From contig NZ_SOAL01000021.1 of NCBI RefSeq assembly GCF_004364775.1, forward strand, positions 45,101 through 109,100: 64,000 nucleotides of DNA, read 5' to 3'. The notes under the pieces are model-generated. The model was not told where the DNA came from. It was given only the letters and a program-made list of their open reading frames with translations, and searched no databases. The translations under genes were made by a program, and so were the position numbers. Shown here one piece after another: positions 8,558 to 18,120 of this stretch (its first letter is position 1; the number at the start of each line of letters is the position of its first letter). The stretch comes from Comamonas sp. JUb58 (lineage in GTDB: Bacteria; Pseudomonadota; Gammaproteobacteria; Burkholderiales; Burkholderiaceae_C).

Positions 8558-10195
8558 ATGACCCCCATCGCGTACCGGCAACAAGAAAAGCCTTTGCATG
8601 AGTACCTGCGCCAGCATGCGCGTACCCAGCCCGACAAGCCAGCCTTCATCTGGTACGGCAGCGCCATCAGCTGGGCGCAGCTGGACCAGATGAGCGACAG
8701 CTTTGCGTGCCAGCTGCAGCAGCGCGGCGTGGTCAAGGGCGACCGGGTAGCGCTCTTCATGCAGAACTGCCCGCAGTACGTGATTGCGCATATCGGCATC
8801 CAGAAGCTGGGTGCGGTGGTGGGGCCCTGCAGCCCGCTGTTCAAGGGCCATGAGCTGGAGTACCAGCTCTCCGACCTGGGCGCCAAGGTCATCGTCGCGG
8901 CCGATGTGCTCTACGAGATCGTGCAGGCGGCGCGCCCCAAGACGGCGATTGAAAATGTGTTTCTGACCCACTACGCCGACCTGCTGCCCGCTCAGCCGAC
9001 GATCGACCTGCCTGCAGAAATCGACACACCCAAGCGCCATATCGAAGGCACGACAGACTTTTTGGACTGCCTGCGTACACCGTTGCACACGCCGTTGCCT
9101 GCGCCCGATGTGGGCCCGCTGGACATGGACGATGTGGCGCTGATGACCTATACCTCGGGCACCACCGGCCTGCCCAAGGGGGCGATGCTGACCTACCGCA
9201 ATGCGCTGTTCAAAGCCCATGCAGCGGCAGACAACAACCCCATCCGCGATGACGACACCATGCTGGCGGTGGCGCCGCTGAACCACATCGCGGGCATGCT
9301 GATCGGCCTCAATGTCACCCTCTACACCGGCATCCCCTGCGTGCTGTTGTACCGCTTTGACCCCGTGCAGGTGCTGCAGGCGCTGGCGCGCTACCGGGTG
9401 ACCTGGTGGTACAGCGTGGCCAGCATGAATGCAGCGGTGATGCAGGTGGAAGGCGCGCGCGAGTATGACCTCAGCGCGCTGCGCATCAACCCCAGCACCA
9501 GTTTTGGCATCAGCATCAACCAGGCGCTGGCCGAGCAGTGGCGCGGCTTTGCACCGCAGTGCCAGCTGTTTGAGGTGACCTATGGCATGTCCGAAACCCA
9601 CACCTGGGACACCTCGATGCCCGTCGATGCCATCAAATGGGGCGCGCACGGCATTCCCATCCAGGGGGTGGAATGCCGCGTGATCGATGCCGGCACCGGC
9701 CAGGACCTGCCCGCCGGCCAGGTGGGTGAGCTGGTCTTGCGCAGCCCGGGCAACTTCAAGGGCTACTGGAACAAGCCCGAGGCCACGGCCAGCACCTTGA
9801 AGGACGGCTGGGTGCATACCGGCGACATGGCCAAGATCGACAGCGATGGCTACCTGACCTTTGCCGGCCGCTTCAAGGAGATGATCAAGGTATCGGGCTA
9901 CAGCGTCTTCCCGGAAGAGGTCGAGTCCATCATGATCAAGCACCCCTCGGTGGCGCAGGTGGCGGTGATTGGCATTGATGATGCGCACAAGGGCCAGGCG
10001 GTCAAGGCGGTCGTCATTGCGCGCAAGGGAGCGCCAGCGGTGAGCGCGCAGCAGCTGATCGACTGGTGCCGTGAGCAGATGTCGGTCTACAAGGCGCCCC
10101 GGGAGATCGAGTTTCGGGAGGCGCTGCCCACGACGGGCACCGGCAAGGTGCTGCGGCGCCTGCTGAAGGAGCCGCAGAAAGCGAGCGCCGCATGA
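8558..10195 (+). CDS. AMP-forming acyl-CoA synthetase
   Basis: 545-aa ANL-superfamily ligase activating a carboxylic acid to its CoA thioester through an acyl-AMP. The P-loop is MTYTSGTTGLPKGAML. Other signatures are TYGMSETHTWDT, GWVHTGDMAKIDSDGYLTF and the C-terminal catalytic lysine region TGTGKVLRR. The ATG is preceded by AGGAG. It overlaps the next synthetase gene by 4 bp (ATGA), so the two are co-translated; paired ligases suggest two substrates or two steps in the same pathway. Confidence 0.9.
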   Translation: MTPIAYRQQEKPLHEYLRQHARTQPDKPAFIWYGSAISWAQLDQMSDSFACQLQQRGVVKGDRVALFMQNCPQYVIAHIGIQKLGAVVGPCSPLFKGHELEYQLSDLGAKVIVAADVLYEIVQAARPKTAIENVFLTHYADLLPAQPTIDLPAEIDTPKRHIEGTTDFLDCLRTPLHTPLPAPDVGPLDMDDVALMTYTSGTTGLPKGAMLTYRNALFKAHAAADNNPIRDDDTMLAVAPLNHIAGMLIGLNVTLYTGIPCVLLYRFDPVQVLQALARYRVTWWYSVASMNAAVMQVEGAREYDLSALRINPSTSFGISINQALAEQWRGFAPQCQLFEVTYGMSETHTWDTSMPVDAIKWGAHGIPIQGVECRVIDAGTGQDLPAGQVGELVLRSPGNFKGYWNKPEATASTLKDGWVHTGDMAKIDSDGYLTFAGRFKEMIKVSGYSVFPEEVESIMIKHPSVAQVAVIGIDDAHKGQAVKAVVIARKGAPAVSAQQLIDWCREQMSVYKAPREIEFREALPTTGTGKVLRRLLKEPQKASAA

Positions 10196-12006
10196 GCGCC
10201 GCCGCCCACCCCGTGGCAACGCTGGACAAGCCGGCGCTGCTGGAGCTGTTGCAACGCGATGGCGAACTGGTCACCGAACGGCTGGCGCACTGGGCGCGCA
10301 CCAAGGGCGACCAGCTCTTCTACCTGTATGGCGAAGACGATGTGCGCCTGAGCTATGCCGAGTTTGACCGCATCACCGATGCCATTGCGGGCAACCTGGC
10401 CGCTGCCGGCATCGGCCGGGGCATGCCGGTATCGGTGTTCATGCGCAACCAGCTCATCAGCACCTTGGCCATGTTTGGCATCTGGAAGGCCGGCGCCGTC
10501 TTTGCGCCGATCAACTTTGGACTGACCGCGCGCCTGCTGGCCTACCAGATTGGCGACACCCAGCCGGTGATGCTGCTGGCCGAACGCGCGCTGGTCCCCG
10601 CCCTCAATGCCATCGCTGAGGAACTGGGCCAGGTCGCACCGCTGGCCCATGTGGTGGTCTACGAGCCGCCCGCCGGCAGCCATGATGCGGTAGCGGACGG
10701 CGTGGCCTACAGCGGCCCGCATGCGGAAACGGCATGGGCCGCGCTGCTGCAGCCCGCAGCCAAGCCGGATGTGGCCCTGGCCTTTGACGACCTCTGCAAC
10801 ATCATCTACACCTCCGGCACCACCGGGCCATCCAAAGGCGTGGTGCAGAGCCACCGCTGGATGAACCAGTACACCTACCTGTTCCGCCAGATGCTCAATG
10901 GCCATGACGTGGTCTACAACGACCTGCCGATGTACCACGTGGGTGGGGCGGTGTTCAATGTGGTGCGGGCGGTATGGGCCGGCAGCGGCCTGGCTTGCTG
11001 GGACCGTTTCAGCCCCAATGACTTCTGGCGCCGCATTGCAGTCAGTGGCGCCACCAGCGCGGTGCTGGTGGACACGATGATCTCCTGGCTGGCCAAGGCA
11101 GCGCCAGCAGCCACCGACCACCACAACAGCCTCAACAAGGTCTACATGCAGCCGCTGCCCCAGCGCCATGTGGAGATTGCACGCCGCTTTGGCTTTGACT
11201 TTGTGACGGCCGGCTTTGGCCAGACGGAGTCGGGCATGTCTTGCTTCACGGTCATCGAAGAGACGGACGCCAGCTGCGAATCCCCGCCCGCCTACCGGCG
11301 TGGGCAGACGCGCGAGGCGATCCGTGCGCAGATTGCGGCCCTGGGCCTGGAGCTGCTGGGCCCGGCGCAGGCCGGCCAGGTGGGCAAGGGCTACCTGGGC
11401 CATCCCTGCCTGTTTGTGGAGGCCGCCGTGCTGGACGAGCGCGATGGCGAGTGCCCCGTGGGCGTGGCCGGGCAGCTGGCTTTTCGGTCGAAGCTGCCTT
11501 ACTACCTGTTGGTGGAATACCTGGGCAAGCCCCAGGCCACCGCCAAGGCCTTCCGCAATCTCTGGTTCCACACCGGCGACTCGGCGCTGCGCCATGCCGA
11601 TGGCAGCCTGAGCTTTGTGGACCGCATGGGTGACCGCATCCGGGTGCGCGGCGAGAACATCTCGTCCTTCCATATCGAGGACATGGTCAACCAGTACCCG
11701 GCCGTCGAGATGACAGCGGCCTTTGCCATCCCGGCGCACGAGGGCGATGAGGACGATGTCGTGGTCTATGTGGTGGCGCGCGAGCAGCAGCTGATCGACC
11801 GCCAGGCGCTGCATGACTGGTGCGACAGCAAGATGCCCAAGTTCATGCGGCCGCGCCATATCCGCGTGGTCGAGCAGTTCCCGCGCACGCTGACGCAGAA
11901 GATCGAGAAGTTCAAGCTCAAGGCCATGATCCTGGCCGAGCTGCAGGGCCAGCCTGCCAACCAGGCCTCTACCACGCCACCCCCGAAGGAGCGCCGCATG
12001 ACCTGA
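10192..12006 (+). CDS. Second AMP-forming acyl-CoA synthetase (CaiC-like)
   Basis: 604-aa ANL-family enzyme. The P-loop is IIYTSGTTGPSKGVVQSH; the A5-type segment is TAGFGQTESGMSCF; LWFHTGDSALRHADG gives the A7 motif. At the C-terminus the usual GK-hinge is replaced by FPRTLTQKIEKFKL, as in crotonobetaine/carnitine-CoA-ligase-like members. It is translationally coupled to the preceding synthetase (ATGA). Sequence divergence between the two makes recent duplication unlikely. Confidence 0.87.
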   Translation: MSAAAHPVATLDKPALLELLQRDGELVTERLAHWARTKGDQLFYLYGEDDVRLSYAEFDRITDAIAGNLAAAGIGRGMPVSVFMRNQLISTLAMFGIWKAGAVFAPINFGLTARLLAYQIGDTQPVMLLAERALVPALNAIAEELGQVAPLAHVVVYEPPAGSHDAVADGVAYSGPHAETAWAALLQPAAKPDVALAFDDLCNIIYTSGTTGPSKGVVQSHRWMNQYTYLFRQMLNGHDVVYNDLPMYHVGGAVFNVVRAVWAGSGLACWDRFSPNDFWRRIAVSGATSAVLVDTMISWLAKAAPAATDHHNSLNKVYMQPLPQRHVEIARRFGFDFVTAGFGQTESGMSCFTVIEETDASCESPPAYRRGQTREAIRAQIAALGLELLGPAQAGQVGKGYLGHPCLFVEAAVLDERDGECPVGVAGQLAFRSKLPYYLLVEYLGKPQATAKAFRNLWFHTGDSALRHADGSLSFVDRMGDRIRVRGENISSFHIEDMVNQYPAVEMTAAFAIPAHEGDEDDVVVYVVAREQQLIDRQALHDWCDSKMPKFMRPRHIRVVEQFPRTLTQKIEKFKLKAMILAELQGQPANQASTTPPPKERRMT

Positions 12007-12116
12007 CACCTCCGCCCTGCCCCAGTTTGTGCCAACCCCTTTGTGCGATCCGTAACACCGTGCCCACCAGGCTACCTGGCCGAGGCCAACGATAAAAATA
12101 CCAGGAGACCATTTCC

Positions 12117-13328
12117 ATGAAGTTCAGAACCAATTGTTTGACGACCCTGTTTGCATCTGCTGGCCTGGCCTCTGGCGCATGGGCGCAGGGCCTATCCGAC
12201 AACGCCGTGCGCATAGGGGTGATCAGCGACACCTCCAGCGCCTACGCCGATATTGGTGGAAAGGGCACGGTCGCGGCGGCCACGATGGCCATCAAGGATT
12301 TTGGCGGCACGGTGCTGGGCAAGCCGATCGAGCTGCTGTCGGTGGACCACCAGAACAAGGCCGACATTGGCGCCACCCGCGCCCGCGAATGGTTTGACCG
12401 CGAGAACGTGGACATGGTCATCGGCCTGGGCAATACCGCCGTGCACAACGCGGTGGCCACCGTGGCCAAGGAAAAGAACAAGGTGCTGATCAACACCGAG
12501 GCGGGTTCGAGCTCGATCACCGGCGAGAACTGCGCGGCCAACATCGTGCACTACACCTACGACACCTATGCCACCGCCAACAGCACCGTGAAGGCGGTGA
12601 CCGAGGGCGGCGCCAAGAGCTGGTACATCGTGGCGGTGGACTATGCCTTTGGCCAGGCGCTGTCCAACGACATCACGGCGGCCGTCGACAAGAACGGCGG
12701 CAAAGTGATCGGCACGGTCAAGCACCCGCTCAATGCGCCTGATTTCTCGTCCTACATGTTGACGGCGCAGGCCTCCAAGTCCGATGTGATTGCGCTGGCC
12801 AATGGCGTGAACGACACCATCAACTCCATCAAGAGCGCACGCCAGTTCGGCATCACCGACAAGCAAAAAGTGGCCGCCGCGCTGATGTTCATCTCGGACG
12901 TGCATGCGCTGGGCCTGAAGACCGCCCAGGGCATGTATGCGACGACTGCCTTCTACTGGGACCGCACGCCCGAGAGCCGCGCCTGGTCGCAAAAGTACTT
13001 CAAGGTCATGAACAAGATGCCGACCATGGCCCAGGCCGGCACCTACTCGGCGGTGATGCACTACCTCAGGGCGGTTGAAGCCGCCGGCACCGACGAGACC
13101 GGCGCAGTGATGACCGCGATGAAGAAGATGCCCATCAAGGACTTCTTCAGCGACGACGGCAAGATCCGCGAGGACGGCCGCATGGTGCATGACATGTACC
13201 TGGTGCAGGTCAAAAAGCCCGAAGAGTCCAAGGTTCCTTGGGACTACTACAAGATCATCGCCACGATTCCGGGCGAGCAGGCCTTCCGGCCACTGGCTGA
13301 GGGAAAGTGCCCCTTGGTCAAGTCCTGA
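12117..13328 (+). CDS. ABC transporter periplasmic substrate-binding protein, branched-chain amino acid (LivJ) type
   Basis: 403-aa Peripla_BP_6-family protein with a Sec signal peptide ending GAWAQ/G at about residue 24. The mature part starts with IRIGVISD-type NAVRIGVISDTSSAYADIGG, typical of this class, which often bind aromatic or short organic acids. It follows the synthetases by 110 bp with its own AGGAG site. No permease or ATPase gene is adjacent, so the rest of the transporter must be encoded elsewhere, or this is an orphan receptor for the pathway substrate. Confidence 0.88.
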   Translation: MKFRTNCLTTLFASAGLASGAWAQGLSDNAVRIGVISDTSSAYADIGGKGTVAAATMAIKDFGGTVLGKPIELLSVDHQNKADIGATRAREWFDRENVDMVIGLGNTAVHNAVATVAKEKNKVLINTEAGSSSITGENCAANIVHYTYDTYATANSTVKAVTEGGAKSWYIVAVDYAFGQALSNDITAAVDKNGGKVIGTVKHPLNAPDFSSYMLTAQASKSDVIALANGVNDTINSIKSARQFGITDKQKVAAALMFISDVHALGLKTAQGMYATTAFYWDRTPESRAWSQKYFKVMNKMPTMAQAGTYSAVMHYLRAVEAAGTDETGAVMTAMKKMPIKDFFSDDGKIREDGRMVHDMYLVQVKKPEESKVPWDYYKIIATIPGEQAFRPLAEGKCPLVKS

Positions 13329-13856
13329 ACCCCAGCCAGCAATGCTGCGCCGCATCTGAGGGCGCAGCAGGAATGGCTGGCCTGACGCGCCGGCTTTGGC
13401 GTCTCTCAGGGAAGCTCCGCCACCTCCCTGCCGCGGTCTATGCGCGGACTCTGGCCATGCGCGCTCCTCGTATGGGACAAGACTTGTGCAGGCGGCTGCC
13501 AAGTATTGGGTTACTTGACGCAAGTTTTCTTTTGTGTGAATCGTAATAAGAAAACGTAGAATTTATCAAAGATAAAACAATTGTCAGCAAACATGATAGT
13601 TTTTATTGAATTACTATTAATAATTAATAGCAAATAACATGTTTGACATATAAAATCATAGCAACAAACGCAGCACCCATGAATCAATATTTAAATCTAG
13701 ATGTTTATACATTACTTATATAATCACGCAATCAAGGCGTAATGATATTTACAGAATCATAAATCAAAGGTATTAAACATTCATTGACAATCCCTGCGAG
13801 GGCATGAAGGACGATGCTGACTACGATGTAATTCTTTGACGCCAAGGAGAACATCC
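13329..13856. other. Intergenic region, strongly AT-rich from about 13530
   Basis: No gene supported. The first 200 bp have host-like GC content; about 13535-13800 drops sharply in GC. That stretch lies upstream of the secreted repeat protein and probably holds its promoter and regulatory sites, but I could not fix a -10/-35 pair with confidence. The base shift is compatible with H-NS/MvaT-type silenced or acquired DNA. Confidence 0.5.
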
Positions 13857-15713
13857 ATGTCATTATTTAAAAATATAAAATTATTTAAAATCGTACTTTT
13901 CATAATCGCGACCGCACCATTGGCACCCGCTGCAATGGCTGCATCCGGCGCAGCGCTTCCACGCTGTTCTGCCAGCGAGCAATCCTTTTATCTGACCCGT
14001 TACACATCGCCCAGCTCCACCGGCGTACCACCCACTGCCGTGCTGGATTTGGCCACCGCACCCGCCAGCGGCGCGGTGACCGTTTCACAAATATGGAGCG
14101 GCGCTGCCGCGCCCACCGTCTCTCCCCGCGAAATATCGGCCACGCCGCCCAGCCCGCCATTGCCAGCGGGTGCCTCTGTCGCGGGTGGCATGGGCAAGGA
14201 TGGCTATATCTACAGCATGCGCGCGGTGGAAGGGGACAACAGCTGGGACAACAGCCCCGCTGCCAGTTGGACCAGCGGCGGCTGGCGCAGCCACACCCGC
14301 TACTACGAAATGCTGCGCTACGGCCGTGGTGGCGTGGACAACCTGGGCATCGTCTCCGGACTCGGCACCTACCAGACTGACCCCAGCGATTCGAGCACCG
14401 TCGTCAGCGGTGCGATTGACCTGCGCCTGGGGCCCAACTTCAATGCCGCCGATATCGATCCCGTCAGCGGCATCATGTACCTGGCGAACTTCCAGACCGG
14501 CGGCGCACTCAACCGAGTCTTCAAGATCGATGTGACGCAGACCCCGCCGCTGTATGTGGGCAGCTTGAATCTGTCGGGCAATATTCCCGGCGCGCAGTCA
14601 GGCGACTTTGCGATTGATGCCAGCGGACAATGGGCCTATGGCATTGCGACCACCGGCAACGCTTTTACCGGCAGCTCGGTTAGCTACCGTTTCAACCTCA
14701 GCTCTGGCGCGGTTGAGACACTGGCCGCGGTGGCACCCTCGCCCTTCAACACGCCGTTTGGCGCAGCAGCCCGGCTGCCTAATGCGTCGGACAAGCTGGC
14801 CTTCTATGGCCTGGGCACGCGGATCATGACCATTCCCGCCGGCACCGTGGCCCCCAGCCAAAGCACGCCAGGGGCTACCAGCGGCGATGCCGCCGCCTGC
14901 CTGCCCAAGCTGACCGCCACCCTGGTCTGCACACCCGATGCGCTGGTGGATGCAGCAGGCAATGTCTCCAACTGCACGGTCACCCTGGACCAGGCAGCGC
15001 CCGCTGGCGGCATGGCCATTGCTCTCAACCCACCGGCTGCCAACCCGCGCTACACCAGCAGTTGCGGCAGCTCTATCTTGGTAGTAGCCGGGCAGACGAC
15101 GGCCAGTTGCAGCATCACCGCCACGCCCAACACCACGCCCGGTGATGGCGATGTGTCGGCCGCCATCGCGCTGGCCACGCCTGCCGCAACGGATGACTAT
15201 GTGCTGGGCTCCCCGTCTGCTGCCGAGGTCACCATTCGCAACGACGATGTGGCGGTGACGCCGGTGGTCAACCTCAGTTGCACACCCAGCAGCCTGGTGG
15301 ATTCTGCCGGTCAGGTCGCCACCTGCACCATCAGCCTGAGTGCAGCCGCGCCCGCTGGTGGCAGCAGCATCAGCCTCAGCCCTCCTACCGGCAGCACCCG
15401 CTACACCAGCAGTTGCAGCTCGCCAGTGCTCATCGCCGCAGGGGCGACGGAGAGCAGTTGCACGATCACCGCGACGCCCAATACCGTTGTAGGCGATGGC
15501 AGTGTCACCGCGCTGGTACAGCTGCTGGCCAGCCCCGGTTATGCGCTGGGGCCCAACAGCCAGGCCGGCGTGCAGGTCAATGATGATGACTCGCCTATCG
15601 TCAACCCCGGCGATGCCAAACGTGTGCCGACTTTGGGCCCCTGGGCGCTGGGTTGGATGGCACTGTTGATGGCGGTGGCGGGCGCGCTGTGGCTGCGCAG
15701 GCGCCAGGACTGA
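13857..15713 (+). CDS. Secreted protein with two beta-type repeats and an IPTL-CTERM-like anchor
   Basis: 618-aa exported protein. The ATG at 13857 has AAGGAG; a signal peptide ends near AAMA/ASGA. Residues about 30-340 form a WD/lectin-like domain of unknown function. Two roughly 105-residue repeats follow (about 345-460 and 465-585), each with the spacing CTP...C.V/I..L..AAPAGG....RYTSSC...A...CTITATPNT. The tail has VPTLGPWALGWMALL, a hydrophobic span and RRRQD, which is the IPTL-type C-terminal sorting pattern. Likely surface-anchored or processed. Lies in an AT-rich neighbourhood and is followed by a strong terminator. Confidence 0.82.
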   Translation: MSLFKNIKLFKIVLFIIATAPLAPAAMAASGAALPRCSASEQSFYLTRYTSPSSTGVPPTAVLDLATAPASGAVTVSQIWSGAAAPTVSPREISATPPSPPLPAGASVAGGMGKDGYIYSMRAVEGDNSWDNSPAASWTSGGWRSHTRYYEMLRYGRGGVDNLGIVSGLGTYQTDPSDSSTVVSGAIDLRLGPNFNAADIDPVSGIMYLANFQTGGALNRVFKIDVTQTPPLYVGSLNLSGNIPGAQSGDFAIDASGQWAYGIATTGNAFTGSSVSYRFNLSSGAVETLAAVAPSPFNTPFGAAARLPNASDKLAFYGLGTRIMTIPAGTVAPSQSTPGATSGDAAACLPKLTATLVCTPDALVDAAGNVSNCTVTLDQAAPAGGMAIALNPPAANPRYTSSCGSSILVVAGQTTASCSITATPNTTPGDGDVSAAIALATPAATDDYVLGSPSAAEVTIRNDDVAVTPVVNLSCTPSSLVDSAGQVATCTISLSAAAPAGGSSISLSPPTGSTRYTSSCSSPVLIAAGATESSCTITATPNTVVGDGSVTALVQLLASPGYALGPNSQAGVQVNDDDSPIVNPGDAKRVPTLGPWALGWMALLMAVAGALWLRRRQD

Positions 15714-15726
15714 AGCTTGGTCTTTC

Positions 15727-15753
15727 AAAAAAGGGAGCGTTGGCTCCCTTTTT
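15727..15753 (+). terminator. Rho-independent terminator
   Basis: Stem GGGAGC/GCTCCC with loop GTTG, flanked by A6 upstream and T5 downstream. It sits 14 bp after the secreted repeat protein and could also act in the opposite direction. Confidence 0.85.
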
Positions 15754-16040
15754 GTTATTTAGAAGATATCCAGCACCCTGCCTATTTATCCAATCAACAA
15801 ATTTCTATAACAACTAAATCTATTTCAAGAAGCCTCCAAGCTTGCCCCTAGGTCCCGTATACGCAATGGCTTAGCGTTCTGAAACTACTGATTTCCACTT
15901 GATTCACCTCAATTCACATCAGAAAGATGCATTTTCAATAGGAATTTGAAGCGAGAGACCTAAAAATCTAAGAATATATCGATTGCCATTCAGGTTACAT
16001 TTTGTTAATTTCCATCCCTTCAAACCAACGAGGGGATCTT
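15754..16040. other. Non-coding gap before the PEP-CTERM-like gene
   Basis: AT-rich, no supported ORF on either strand. Probably carries the promoter of the next gene. Confidence 0.4.
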
Positions 16041-16622
16041 ATGAAGAAGTTATTGGCTTATCTCAGCATAGCCTGCAGTGTCTTGGCCTTCAGCGCCACT
16101 GCCAATGCTGTGCCTATGCAATGGACGGTCTCGGAGACTACCTTTGATGACGGAGGCACGGTGACTGGCTCTTTCGTGTACGACGCCGACACGAATATCT
16201 ACAGCAATATCCGTCTGAAAACCACGACGGGAACCGTGGGCACTGCAGCCGATTTCCGCACGCAATGCACGACAGCGCACTGCCTGGCATCCTTGCCGCA
16301 ATTACTGTTCATTGCCTCGTCCAACCAGGCCAATCTCAGCAATGTCCCGTTGTTGGATATCGAACCCTCTGCCCCGCTTACCAATACCCCTGGCACCGTA
16401 GATCTGGAATTTGGTATGTCCTTTCTGTGCAGCAATGCAGCATGCAGTGGAATCGGGGCTGGCTTGCGCGTTGCCTTCAGCGGGAAACTGACGGGCATCC
16501 TGTATGTAGCTCCCGCCGCACCCACCAGTGTTCCGACAAGCAGCCCCTTGGGACTGGGCCTCATGGGCATGCTGTTGACTGCGGCTGCTTGCATTTATCG
16601 CCGTCGTCGTTCTGGATACTGA
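16041..16622 (+). CDS. Secreted PEP-CTERM/IPTL-like protein
   Basis: 193-aa exported protein. The signal peptide ends TANA/VPMQ. The mature N-terminus (WTVSETTFDDGGTVTGSF, then VYDADTN) is the pattern found in many PEP-CTERM proteins. The C-terminus has VPTSSPLGLGLMGMLL, a hydrophobic span and YRRRRSGY, a degenerate sorting signal. The start at 16041 follows GAGGGG. Neither an exosortase nor another sorting enzyme is in the window. Function unknown; probably exported and membrane- or surface-retained. Confidence 0.75.
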   Translation: MKKLLAYLSIACSVLAFSATANAVPMQWTVSETTFDDGGTVTGSFVYDADTNIYSNIRLKTTTGTVGTAADFRTQCTTAHCLASLPQLLFIASSNQANLSNVPLLDIEPSAPLTNTPGTVDLEFGMSFLCSNAACSGIGAGLRVAFSGKLTGILYVAPAAPTSVPTSSPLGLGLMGMLLTAAACIYRRRRSGY

Positions 16623-17019
16623 TGGCGCTTTTGCCAGCAGGTCGCGTCGTGACTCAGCTAGTTAGGAATCGGCACGCAGACACAAGCCCAGACTAGATTC
16701 GCATAGTGCGGCTCCCGCTCTGGACCAAGGATAGAAAAGAGCAGTGGCCGCCTTGTTCTCCGCCGTTTTGCGACCAGCCAGCGTGCCTTGACGGCAAACT
16801 GGCCATGGCAATAACTCCGCCGCAGTCACTTCAGCTAGCGAAAACGAGGTATCTGGCAGTGCTGCGGGCACGATGTTTTGTGCAAAGCGGGTGTTGCAGA
16901 CAGATTGCTCATTAGGCCCCGACCAAGCATCCTGCGGTAAACAACACAGATGTAAGACTAGGCTTGAGATTGACGGCGTCGCAATCATCTCTCAAGCCTT
17001 ATGTCGTGGGTTCTGGACA
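16623..17019. other. Convergent intergenic region without recognised gene
   Basis: About 400 bp between convergent genes. Short ORFs occur on both strands but none has a ribosome-binding site plus plausible protein character. No clear terminator hairpin was found. Confidence 0.4.
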
Positions 17020-18120
17020 TCAGCGCCAATAGGTATGCACCAGCGACTTGATCTGCACCGAGGACGGCAGCCGCCCCAGACTTCGGCGCACGGCCTGCGT
17101 CAACGGCAGCCCCCCTGCCACCCACAACACCGTATCGCCCTGCTCCCAATCCTGCAGCGCCAGCCACTGCAGCACTTGCGCAATCTCCAGCTGCGACGCA
17201 CCGGGCACGCCGCCGCGCAACCAGGTGACCTGCATGCCGGCAAACGCCGGCGCCAACGCGGCTTGCTCCTGGGCATCCGACAACCAGAGCAGCAGAGCGG
17301 TGGATGGGCCCGCCAGCCGCGCCTGCGCAATGCGCGCCGCTGCGGGCAAGGCACAGGCGTCTGCCACCAACACGCAGTGCTTGGCTTGCGGCACCATGCC
17401 GCCGGCGGGGCTCAGTACCCCCACCTCGCTGCCCGGCTGCGCACTGGCGGCCCAGACGGCGCCGGGCCCTGCCATCTGTGGATCCCCATGGCCCATGCCA
17501 TGGTGGAGCAAGGCATCGACCTCCAGCCAGCCCTCTTCGGGATCCATAGCGCTGATCGTGTAGGTGCGGCGCGCCAATGCCGGTTTGCCGACCGGCCAAT
17601 GCAGGCGGTCGCCATCAACCAAGGTGGGCCATGCAGGTGCCTGGCCGGGCTCGGGCAAGAGCATGCGCACATGCAAGCCACCGGGGGCAAAGGCGCTGAT
17701 GTCGCCCCCCGCCAGGCGGATGCGGCGCATGCGCGGCGATAGCGCCTGGTTGCTGAGCACGCGCATCACCTGCAGTTGGGCGGTGGCCGGCGGGGCATCG
17801 CCGTCCCAGACCACTTCCCAGCTGCCCTCCAGCCAAGCCATCTGGTCGGCAAACTCGGCCAGGTGCTCGGCCAAGGACAGCTGCATCAAGTCCCCCATGC
17901 GGGGCGCCACGGGTTGCAGCAGGCAGTCGATGCTGCTGGTACTGGTTTGCTGCAGCCTGACCATGCCCACATCGGCCAAGGCCAGCAACAAGGTGCCCGC
18001 TTGGGGCTGGGTCACGTCAATGCCCTCATAGCGCCAATGCTGCAGCAACCAATCCACAAAGGCGCTGGCTTGCGGCAGATGGATATGGGCCTTGCGCGAG
18101 AGATTCTGTGTTGAAGTCAT
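17020..18120 (-). CDS. Siderophore-interacting protein (ViuB/SIP-type FAD-dependent ferric reductase)
   Basis: 366-aa cytoplasmic flavoprotein expected to release iron from an imported ferric siderophore by reduction. FAD-binding signature RRTYTISAMDPEEG and the SIP FAD/NADPH segments (MRRIRLAGGDISAF, SLVHTYWR) are present. The N-terminal 110 residues resemble a DUF2218-type domain (GTLLLALADVGMVRL). The start at 18120 forms an ATGA overlap with the permease gene. Last gene of the receptor-permease-reductase operon. A longer open frame to 18873 is only antisense-like extension into the permease. Confidence 0.88.
   Translation of the reverse strand: MTSTQNLSRKAHIHLPQASAFVDWLLQHWRYEGIDVTQPQAGTLLLALADVGMVRLQQTSTSSIDCLLQPVAPRMGDLMQLSLAEHLAEFADQMAWLEGSWEVVWDGDAPPATAQLQVMRVLSNQALSPRMRRIRLAGGDISAFAPGGLHVRMLLPEPGQAPAWPTLVDGDRLHWPVGKPALARRTYTISAMDPEEGWLEVDALLHHGMGHGDPQMAGPGAVWAASAQPGSEVGVLSPAGGMVPQAKHCVLVADACALPAAARIAQARLAGPSTALLLWLSDAQEQAALAPAFAGMQVTWLRGGVPGASQLEIAQVLQWLALQDWEQGDTVLWVAGGLPLTQAVRRSLGRLPSSVQIKSLVHTYWR

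Noticed and set aside
3638..10219. 2193-codon open frame on the minus strand
   Set aside because: Exactly antisense to aldehyde dehydrogenase, carboxylase and synthetase genes that have clear motifs. Arises from high-GC codon bias; its composition (His, Gln, Arg, Gly) is not protein-like.
10087..12009. 640-codon minus-strand frame
   Set aside because: Antisense shadow of the second acyl-CoA synthetase.
14598..15728. 376-codon minus-strand frame
   Set aside because: Antisense to the secreted repeat protein; composition unnatural and it crosses a terminator.
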